This document shows positions 25,220 through 31,832 of a stretch of 59,553 nucleotides of DNA, piece by piece. The stretch is from CAZVFX01 sp964626565. Its GTDB lineage: Bacteria > Myxococcota_A > UBA9042 > CAIXZC01. The stretch lies in assembly GCA_964626565.1 (NCBI GenBank), contig CAZVFX010000030.1, forward strand, positions 1 to 59,553, given 5' to 3'. Numbering within the stretch: the stretch's first letter is position 1; each line of letters starts with the position of its first letter. Under the pieces are notes generated by a model. That model saw only the letters and a list, made by a program, of their open reading frames with translations. It did not search any database and was not told where the DNA came from. Position numbers and translations under genes: made by a program.

Positions 25220-26467
25220 ATGGGAATCAAGAAAGATCTCTCCCTCGATTTTTGCGGCGTACGTTTTCCAAACCCGGTGCTGCTCTCATCGTCGCCGGTC
25301 TCTAATACGGGGGAGATGATAGGAAGGGCATTCGACGCCGGTTTCGGCGGGGTGGCCTACAAGACCATCGGCAAGGGGGATGTGAAGATCATTCACCCGT
25401 CTCCGCGCATGGCCAATTACGACTACGGAGACAAGAAGTTGGTGGGGCTCCAGAACGTGGAGCAGATTTCCGACCGACCGTTGGACCACAACCTCAAAGA
25501 CATACAGTACCTGAAGAAGAACTGGCCAGACCGCATCGTCATCGCCAGCATCATGGGTTTCTCCAGCGAAGAATGGCGCGAACTTGCCGTCGTGTGTGAA
25601 CAGGCGGGCGCCGATATGCTGGAACTCAATTTCTCCTGCCCCCACATGACCGTGGAAGGCTCGGGCATGAAGGTTGGTCAAGCGTTCGACCTGGTAAGAG
25701 ACTTCACAGCCACGGTAAAGGGGGCGGTAGAGATTCCTGTCCTGGCGAAGATGACACCCAACGTCACCGACATCTGCGAGCCGGCGCTATCGGCAAAGGA
25801 AGGTGGAGCTGACGGACTGGCCGCGATCAACACCGTGAGCGGCCTGGTGGGAATCGATATGAAGAACTTTGTTCCCGACCCCAACGTATTCGGCAAGAGT
25901 GCAGCCAGCGGCTATTCCGGCCCGGCGGTAAAACCTATCGGCCTGCGCTGCATCACAGAGATGGCGCAACACCCGGGATTGGGCCTCCCCATCTCCGGCA
26001 TGGGCGGGGTGGAAACGTGGATCGACACGGTGGAGTATATGCTGTGCGGCTCCGGCACGGTACAGATCACCACCGGCGTTATCCACTACGGCTACCGGAT
26101 CATCGACGACATCCTTGAGGGTATGTCCTACTTCATGGACCAGCACGGCTTCGACTCGGTTGACCAGTTCATCGGTAAGGCGTTGCCCAACATCGTGGGC
26201 ACTGATCAGTTTGATCTCAGCCGCCAGGGTATAGCGCAGTACGACATGGATCGCTGCGTGGGTTGCGGACAGTGCCATGTCGTTTGCCAGGATGCGGGGG
26301 GCCAATGCCTCGAGTGGGATGGAACTCAAAGACGGCCAGTGATGGACGAAGGGAAATGTCTGGCGTGCATGATCTGCTCGTTCGTCTGCCCGGTTTCCGC
26401 CCCGGCCATGATCACCTACAAAGAAGTCAAAGACAAACCCGAAATCCTCCCTCCACCGGCGGTGTAA
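25220..26467 (+). CDS. preA: Dihydropyrimidine dehydrogenase, catalytic subunit PreA
   Basis: 415 residues. A dihydroorotate-dehydrogenase-like FMN barrel (DFCGVRFPNPVLLSSSP, ending SGMGGVETW) is followed by a two-cluster ferredoxin domain. The active-site loop cysteine is Cys140 in LNFSCPHMTVEGSG, equivalent to the catalytic Cys of pig dihydropyrimidine dehydrogenase and class 1 dihydroorotate dehydrogenase. C-terminal clusters: Cys346, 349, 352, 356 and Cys380, 383, 386, 390. It reduces uracil/thymine to the 5,6-dihydro form. The ferredoxin domain is a possible point of contact with electrons from AOR, although PreT is the expected donor. One base separates it from mobB. Confidence 0.92.
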   Translation: MGIKKDLSLDFCGVRFPNPVLLSSSPVSNTGEMIGRAFDAGFGGVAYKTIGKGDVKIIHPSPRMANYDYGDKKLVGLQNVEQISDRPLDHNLKDIQYLKKNWPDRIVIASIMGFSSEEWRELAVVCEQAGADMLELNFSCPHMTVEGSGMKVGQAFDLVRDFTATVKGAVEIPVLAKMTPNVTDICEPALSAKEGGADGLAAINTVSGLVGIDMKNFVPDPNVFGKSAASGYSGPAVKPIGLRCITEMAQHPGLGLPISGMGGVETWIDTVEYMLCGSGTVQITTGVIHYGYRIIDDILEGMSYFMDQHGFDSVDQFIGKALPNIVGTDQFDLSRQGIAQYDMDRCVGCGQCHVVCQDAGGQCLEWDGTQRRPVMDEGKCLACMICSFVCPVSAPAMITYKEVKDKPEILPPPAV

Positions 26468-26468
26468 C

Positions 26469-26969
26469 ATGACAACTCCAATTGTTTCGATTGTTGGAAA
26501 ATCCAATAGCGGCAAGACCACGTTGATCGAGAAATTGCTCGCGGAATTGACCCGACGCAACTATCGGGTGGCGACGGTAAAACACGACGCGCATTCTTTC
26601 GACGTTGACCATCCGGGCAAGGACACCTGGCGCCATCGTGAGGCGGGCGCGGCCGCGGTCGCGATTACGTCGTCGAGCCGGCTGTTTCTCACCGTGAACC
26701 TCACCGAGCCGCTGTCCCTGGACCAAGTGCGGGCCCTTTATCTTGACGGGAACTACGACCTTATACTCACCGAGGGTTTCCGTCGGGACGCAGCACCGAA
26801 GATCGAAGTACACAGGAAGGAGCGCTCCGACGAATTGGTGTGTGATCCGGCAACGGATCCGCTGCTTGCAGTAGCTTCTGACGCCGCACTGGACGTTGCG
26901 GTGCCCGTGTTCAACTTGAATGATAGCGTAGAGATTACTAATTTCATCGAGGAGAGATTCCTGCGATAG
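26469..26969 (+). CDS. mobB: Molybdopterin-guanine dinucleotide biosynthesis GTPase MobB
   Basis: 166 residues. P-loop GKSNSGKTT (10-18), followed by VATVKHDAHSFDVDHPGKDTWRHREAGA and LILTEGFRRDAAPKIEVHR, which are the signature blocks of MobB. It is an accessory P-loop protein in conversion of Mo-molybdopterin to its guanine dinucleotide form. The ATG follows the preA stop by one base, so it is translated from the same message. This is odd because the known archaeal AOR cofactor has no guanine nucleotide; see findings. No MobA is present in the window. Confidence 0.9.
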   Translation: MTTPIVSIVGKSNSGKTTLIEKLLAELTRRNYRVATVKHDAHSFDVDHPGKDTWRHREAGAAAVAITSSSRLFLTVNLTEPLSLDQVRALYLDGNYDLILTEGFRRDAAPKIEVHRKERSDELVCDPATDPLLAVASDAALDVAVPVFNLNDSVEITNFIEERFLR

Positions 26970-26988
26970 GGAGTCGAGAGGTGTGTCC

Positions 26989-28218
26989 ATGTCGATGCTG
27001 GAGGTAGGAAAGGCTCGGGAGATCGTCGCTGAGATCCCTGCTGAGCCCGGCAAACCGGTAACTCTGCCCCTGTGGGAAGCCGCAGGACACGTGTTGGCCG
27101 AGGACGTTATCACGGGAAGGGATATTCCCCCTTTCAACCGCTCGGCAATGGATGGATATGCGGTGCGCAGCGAGGACGTCGTGGCGGTTCCCACGACCCT
27201 GGAAGTGGTTGCGATCCGCGAAGCGGGAGATACCGGCCCAATTCCCATCGGCCCCGGGCAGTGCGTCAAGATCATGACCGGCGCCGCGGTTCCGGAAGAT
27301 GCGGATGCGGTGGTAATGGTGGAGAAGACCGAGTCGGCGGACCCGGCGAGGACGGTGACCATTCTGGATTCTCCCCGCGTCTGGACAAACATCGCCCGAA
27401 GAGGGGAGGACGCGGTGAAAGGGGCGGTCGTCATGCCTGCAGGCGTGCGCCTCAACGCCCGCGTACTTTCTGTGGCCGCTGGAGTTGGGCGGGCCGAGCT
27501 TTCGGTTCACCCCCAGCCTGTGGTTTCGATCCTGCAAACGGGCGGTGAGCTGCTTGAACCCGGGGACGCACCGGAAGACAACAAGATCTACAACAGCAAC
27601 GCCACTCTGCTGGCCGCCCTGCTCAAGGATGCCGGCCTGGGTAAATGCCGCTATCTGGGGATCTGCCCCGATGAGAAAGAACGTCTGGCCGAGAGGGTTC
27701 GGAAAGGTCTTGAGGGAGACATGCTCCTGTTGACCGGTGGAGTTTCCAAAGGGGACTACGACTACGTTCCCGACGTGCTGGCCGAGGCCGGAGTAGAGAT
27801 CCACTTCCACCGTTTGGCGGTGAAGCCGGGCAGGCCGATCCTGTTTGGCAGCGTCAAGGGAGGCGCAAAGGTCTTCGGGCTGCCGGGGAATCCAAACTCC
27901 GTGCTGGTCTCGTTCAAGGAGTTTGTGTTGCCGCTGCTCAGGCGCCTGGCCGGTTGGACCGGCCCGGTGTTCGCGGCCGACGCTACTGCGATTCTGTCGA
28001 CGCCGTTGAAGAAGAAGCCGGGAAGACAGTTCAACTGCCCGGCTCAGTTGACTTTCGAAGACGGGCGGCTCCTGGCCGCGCCGATTCCGGGCAAAGGCTC
28101 CGGAGATTATGTTTCTGCTTCACGGGCGAACGGCATTGTCGTATTGCCTGCGCATTGCGCCGGAGCCGCGGCCGGGGATGAAGTAACCGCGCATTTCTGG
28201 GAATTACCATTGGGATAA
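26989..28218 (+). CDS. moeA: Molybdopterin molybdenumtransferase MoeA
   Basis: 409 residues counted from ATG 26989 (GTG 26983 and ATG 26995 are alternatives; AGAGG lies upstream). Recognised by PPFNRSAMDGYAVR, GQCVKIMTGAAVPEDADAVV, the TGGVSKGDYDYV nucleotide/pterin loop and LPGNPNSVLVSF. It ligates molybdate (or tungstate) into adenylylated molybdopterin. Its place inside the operon suggests dedicated metal insertion for AOR, or supply to the molybdenum hydroxylase encoded at 42.7-46.4 kb. Bacteria that use both Mo and W often have several MoeA copies; which metal this one prefers cannot be read from sequence alone. Confidence 0.92.
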   Translation: MSMLEVGKAREIVAEIPAEPGKPVTLPLWEAAGHVLAEDVITGRDIPPFNRSAMDGYAVRSEDVVAVPTTLEVVAIREAGDTGPIPIGPGQCVKIMTGAAVPEDADAVVMVEKTESADPARTVTILDSPRVWTNIARRGEDAVKGAVVMPAGVRLNARVLSVAAGVGRAELSVHPQPVVSILQTGGELLEPGDAPEDNKIYNSNATLLAALLKDAGLGKCRYLGICPDEKERLAERVRKGLEGDMLLLTGGVSKGDYDYVPDVLAEAGVEIHFHRLAVKPGRPILFGSVKGGAKVFGLPGNPNSVLVSFKEFVLPLLRRLAGWTGPVFAADATAILSTPLKKKPGRQFNCPAQLTFEDGRLLAAPIPGKGSGDYVSASRANGIVVLPAHCAGAAAGDEVTAHFWELPLG

Positions 28219-28230
28219 GGAGGTTCGCCC

Positions 28231-28422
28231 ATGACCGAGAACATCGACCTGGTTGAAATCGTGAAGAAGGCCGCCAGCGAAATCGACGGCAAACTGAAAC
28301 TGCCGTGCGAAATTGCTTTCGAACTGGCGGACAAGTACAACGTGAAGAGAATGGACATCGCCCGAGTGTGCAACCAGCACAACGTCCGCATCAACAAGTG
28401 CCAGCTCGGGTGCTTCAAGTAG
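28231..28422 (+). CDS. Small conserved-looking protein ending CQLGCFK
   Basis: 63 residues; strong ribosome site (AAGGAGG) before the ATG and 12-base gaps on both sides, so it is a genuine operon member. Predicted mostly helical: an amphipathic helix (IVKKAASEIDGKLKLPC), a second helix with ELADKYNV, then RMDIARVCNQHNVRINKCQLGCFK, reminiscent of a short helix-turn-helix-like unit followed by a Cys-x3-Cys end. Four cysteines in all (CEIAF, VCNQ, CQLGC). I do not recognise a function. Its position after MoeA and before a radical SAM protein suggests a role in metal or cofactor handling, which is inference only. Confidence 0.75.
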   Translation: MTENIDLVEIVKKAASEIDGKLKLPCEIAFELADKYNVKRMDIARVCNQHNVRINKCQLGCFK

Positions 28423-28434
28423 GTTACGGTCGCC

Positions 28435-29451
28435 ATGTTCGACTTTGAACAGGGGCCGATCCGGCCGCCTTCCGAGGCAGGCAGCCTCCTGGTGCGCCTC
28501 TCCCGCAACTGCCCGTGGAACAAGTGCGCGTTTTGCCCGGTGTACAAGGGTGCCGGTTTCTCCACCAGAAGCGTTGACGAGGTACTGGTCGACCTGGACC
28601 TGATGAAGGACACCTATGGCGACCGCCCCACTACCGTCTTCCTCCAGGATGCCAACCCCCTGGTCACCAAACCTGACCATGTGATTACTATCCTGGAAGG
28701 GATCCGCCAGCGTTTTCCAAACGTATCGCGAATCACCACTTACGCCAGATCCCACACGTTGGCGCTTCGCAAACCCGAAGACCTGAGACGCATCAGGGAA
28801 GCAGGCCTCGACCGGGTGCACATCGGTCTGGAATCGGGCAACAACGAAGTGCTGGCCCTCGTGGAGAAAGGCACGACGCAAGCGCAGCAGATAGACGGGG
28901 GACGGGGGGCGGTTTCCGCGGGCTTTGAAGTCAGCGAATACTGGATGCCGGGCCTTGGCGGACGCGAGTTCAGCGAGGCCCATGCTGACGATTCGGCTGC
29001 AGCATTGTGTGCCATCCAGCCCCACTTCATCCGCCTGCGTTCCACCGCGGTGGTGCCGGGCACGCCGTTGGCTGAGTTGGAGAAGAGCGGGCGATGGACG
29101 CCACTCACCGAAGTTGAGACGGTGCAGGAGATCAGACGTTTCCTAACCGGCCTTGCCGGCGTCACCTCTCGCCTGGAGAGCGACCACAGCCTCAACTTGC
29201 TCATGGAATTGCGCGGAGACCTGCCCGACGATCTCGATCAACTGATCGCAATCTGTGACCGGTTCCTGAAGATGGCTCCTGACGAACAAGAGTTGTTCAT
29301 TCTGGCCCGCCGCCTGGGAAGGGTGTGGTCTTTGGAAGAAATGTCCAAACCGGGACTGCATGCCGGCCTCGAACGCATTCGCGACAAGTTCCACGAGGAG
29401 GGCCTCACCGTCGAGCAAGCCTCGGCCGCACTCAAGCTGCGGATGATCTAA
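28435..29451 (+). CDS. Radical SAM protein
   Basis: 338 residues. The cluster motif is Cys26-x4-Cys31-x2-Cys34 (NCPWNKCAFC), the spaced variant found in a large uncharacterised radical SAM family whose members start with a PPSEA segment, as here (IRPPSEAGSLLVRLSRNC). Further features are the SAM-binding region TVFLQDAN, ITTYARSHTLA and the IGLESGNNEVLALVEKG block. The reaction is unknown. It closes the operon, and its TAA directly abuts the TAA of the convergent lipoprotein gene. Association with MobB/MoeA suggests cofactor maturation, but a general housekeeping role cannot be excluded. Confidence 0.85.
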   Translation: MFDFEQGPIRPPSEAGSLLVRLSRNCPWNKCAFCPVYKGAGFSTRSVDEVLVDLDLMKDTYGDRPTTVFLQDANPLVTKPDHVITILEGIRQRFPNVSRITTYARSHTLALRKPEDLRRIREAGLDRVHIGLESGNNEVLALVEKGTTQAQQIDGGRGAVSAGFEVSEYWMPGLGGREFSEAHADDSAAALCAIQPHFIRLRSTAVVPGTPLAELEKSGRWTPLTEVETVQEIRRFLTGLAGVTSRLESDHSLNLLMELRGDLPDDLDQLIAICDRFLKMAPDEQELFILARRLGRVWSLEEMSKPGLHAGLERIRDKFHEEGLTVEQASAALKLRMI

Positions 29452-30669
29452 TTACCGTTTCAGCTCCTCGATGGCCAGCAGTGCTTCGATGGTGGATTCT
29501 GCGCCGGAGTTGCGGTTGACTTTGTCTGCGTCGATGATGCCGTCGAAGCAGCGGCCGGTCTTTTCGTCGTACATCTTTGCCCTGGGTGGGTTGTCACCCA
29601 GGTACCAGCCAAAGGCTTTCAGCGCCATCTTCCTATACTTCTCCTCGCCGGTGGCTCGAAACAGCTCCAGCGCGCCCAGCACCAGGGTGTTGGTGCCATA
29701 TGCGATCTGAGGATAGAACTTGGCTGCGGCTCCCGATATCGCTTCGGGGACATGGGAGGAGAGAAGCATGGTGAAGAAGGTGTCTGCCTCCAGGCGGGCG
29801 GATTCCAGCCATTTTTCGCGGTTGGGATGATCTTTAAGGATCCTGGCAGCCCGGGCCAGGGCCATAGTTTGACGGCTGCCCCAATGGTGCCAGTCGTAGG
29901 GGCGTTCCACGTTACTTGGGTGGGCGCCGTGCAGAAGGACCCCTTCGGTTCGCACTTGGAATTCGGCAATACCGTCACACAGTTTTCCGATGTTCGCACC
30001 CAACTGATCGTCGGGTTTCGCAAGATAGAGTTCCAACAACCCCAGGACCGCTTCCGAGGTCATGCAGGACGAACCTCTGACAAGCCACGACGGCACGCGC
30101 ATACCGCCTACTTCATCGAACTCACCGTGCCGGTCCAGATATGAATCGTACCACGGCAACAGTTTTTCCACGCTTTCCCTTAGCCGCGCTGCGAATTGGG
30201 GATCTCGTTCCTGGTAGAACCGGTACCCCGCGGCGAGCGCCCACAGCGCCCTTCCCGCCCACCAGCCATGGTCTTTGTAGCTGGTGTGTCCTTCCCGATT
30301 GATGGTGAGGTCGGGGAAGATGAAGTTGTAGAACTGCCCATCCTCAGCCTGCATTTTCAGCACCATCAGGAGGGCGCTGCGGGCCATACTTTCAGGCTTC
30401 TTGTCTTTCGTTCTTTCCGCATTCAGCAGTGCGACGACCGCGAAGCGGGCGGTGTCATCGACACATGTGTACCCCTCATCGTCGTCGGTGATGGGCACGT
30501 AATCAGGAGCCTCTGCGTAGATCCAGATGGTAAGGACTTCTTCACCATCCAGTGAGATGGTCCGGGAGATGTGCTCGGCATGGCTGAGATTGGTCTCAGG
30601 CACCGCGACCTTGGTGGTGCCACAGGCAACGACCAGGCCTGCCAGGAGGAACAGCGCGGTTGTTCTCAT
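29452..30669 (-). CDS. Alpha/alpha-barrel lipoprotein, partner of GH130 phosphorylase
   Basis: 405 residues. ATG 30669 overlaps the GH130 stop (ATGA) and starts a lipoprotein signal (FLLAGLVVAC). Residues include EGYTCVDDTARFAVVALL, a motif like the GYxxDDNARAL segment I know from proteins encoded beside GH130 enzymes, and repeated helical pairs with HGWWAGRALWAL and YDWHHWGSRQTMALARAA, suggesting a six-hairpin toroid. It may bind or process mannosides or related glycans at the cell surface, delivering substrate for the cytoplasmic phosphorylase. Catalytic acids cannot be assigned. No named family is claimed. Confidence 0.65.
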   Translation of the reverse strand: MRTTALFLLAGLVVACGTTKVAVPETNLSHAEHISRTISLDGEEVLTIWIYAEAPDYVPITDDDEGYTCVDDTARFAVVALLNAERTKDKKPESMARSALLMVLKMQAEDGQFYNFIFPDLTINREGHTSYKDHGWWAGRALWALAAGYRFYQERDPQFAARLRESVEKLLPWYDSYLDRHGEFDEVGGMRVPSWLVRGSSCMTSEAVLGLLELYLAKPDDQLGANIGKLCDGIAEFQVRTEGVLLHGAHPSNVERPYDWHHWGSRQTMALARAARILKDHPNREKWLESARLEADTFFTMLLSSHVPEAISGAAAKFYPQIAYGTNTLVLGALELFRATGEEKYRKMALKAFGWYLGDNPPRAKMYDEKTGRCFDGIIDADKVNRNSGAESTIEALLAIEELKR

Positions 30670-31742
30670 GACGCTCCCACAATGTCGCCGATGCGGCCGC
30701 GGGCGACGCACATAACCTCATCCGCACCGCCGTAGTAGATCAAGATCTCGTCATCGAGGGTAAGCAGGTCGTTGCTGTCCTTGTCCACCGGCGCGACACC
30801 GCAGGTGAAGACGACGTCGTCCACCCATCCCTTGAGCTCGCACTCTTCCTCGGGGACCAGGATCGGTTCGGGGGAGCGGTAGGTCACCTCTGCGGGGTCA
30901 TCCAACGCGGTTACAAACGCGCCCAACATGTACGCACGCCTTCCGTGCCGTCTTCCTACCCCGTGGTAGATATGCAGCCACCCGGCGGTGGTTTTCAGTA
31001 CTGCGGCGCCACCGCCGATTTTGTCGCAGTCCCACATGTCGGGCCGGGGAGTAAGTACCGTATCCCCAATACTCGGGAAGGGTAGAGAAAACTCACGGAA
31101 GCGCACGACTTGGATGTCCGGGTGGATCCGATGGTAGAGGATCCAATGATCGTCGCACTGCTGGGGCAAGATGTAGGCGTCCTTGTCCATGACGCCTTCG
31201 ATGGCGACGCCCAGGCGCTCCCAGTGGGGAGTCCACTCGGCGTAAGGGGCTCCCGCCTTGGCCAGCCGGAGGAACTGCTCCACCTCGATGCGAGCGATGG
31301 CAAGCAGGGGGTCTTCCCCATAGGCGGTGTACGTCATGTACAGCATGCCGTCCACGAGCATCAGGCGCGGGTCTTCGCAGCCGCCAACTTCCCGGACCAT
31401 GCCCAGGTTCTTCCGGTGCCAGTTGCAGCGGGCGGCCAGGTCGGCCGGACCTTCGAAGTCCGCTTCTTCGGCGAAGACGGGCCAGTCCAGCCGTTTCTCT
31501 TCCGTCACGCCGTCCCTGGTTGTCCACAGGCCAAGTCTCGAAAAACCGTCTTCGCCTAAGGCCCGGTAGAGGACATAGGTTACGCCATCGATGCGGATGG
31601 CGCCGGCGTTGTAGACGCACCGTTCCCAAGCCACCTCGCCCCGGACGGTGACGAATTTTACCTGCGGACGCGCAGTGAACAGGGGCAACGGCTGGAGCCG
31701 CGTCAGCACCTTCGGTTGACTCGTGTCTTCGTAGAAAGTCAT
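30666..31742 (-). CDS. Glycoside phosphorylase/hydrolase family GH130
   Basis: 358 residues, no signal peptide. GGAGAGGGA precedes ATG 31742. Family signatures: VYNAGAIRIDGVTYVLYRA, the catalytic GGCEDPRL with presumed proton donor Asp124, DKDAYILP, GGGAAVLKTTAGWLHIYHGV, GWVDDVVFTCGVAP and IYYGGADEVMCVARG. GH130 enzymes mostly phosphorolyse beta-1,4 or beta-1,2 mannosides; some are hydrolases. The phosphate-binding residues could not be checked by eye, so mode is open. It forms a two-gene operon with the lipoprotein downstream and is divergent from a secreted alpha/alpha-barrel protein. Confidence 0.87.
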   Translation of the reverse strand: MTFYEDTSQPKVLTRLQPLPLFTARPQVKFVTVRGEVAWERCVYNAGAIRIDGVTYVLYRALGEDGFSRLGLWTTRDGVTEEKRLDWPVFAEEADFEGPADLAARCNWHRKNLGMVREVGGCEDPRLMLVDGMLYMTYTAYGEDPLLAIARIEVEQFLRLAKAGAPYAEWTPHWERLGVAIEGVMDKDAYILPQQCDDHWILYHRIHPDIQVVRFREFSLPFPSIGDTVLTPRPDMWDCDKIGGGAAVLKTTAGWLHIYHGVGRRHGRRAYMLGAFVTALDDPAEVTYRSPEPILVPEEECELKGWVDDVVFTCGVAPVDKDSNDLLTLDDEILIYYGGADEVMCVARGRIGDIVGAS

Positions 31743-31795
31743 TGTCCCTCTCCGTTGATACCGAGGAGGACTTTAGCACGAAGGTTGCATCATTT

Positions 31796-31815
31796 CGAGG
31801 GTTCTTCTACCCTCG
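31796..31815 (+). promoter_or_regulatory. Hairpin in the 5' leader of the gene at 31833
   Basis: CGAGGGT (31796-31802) and ACCCTCG (31809-31815) form a perfect seven-base-pair stem with a TCTTCT loop, ending five bases before the GGAGG ribosome site. There is no T-run after it, so it is not an obvious terminator. It could shield or present the ribosome site, or be an operator in the 90-base divergent region. Confidence 0.45.
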
Positions 31816-31832
31816 GAACCGGAGGTTCGCCA

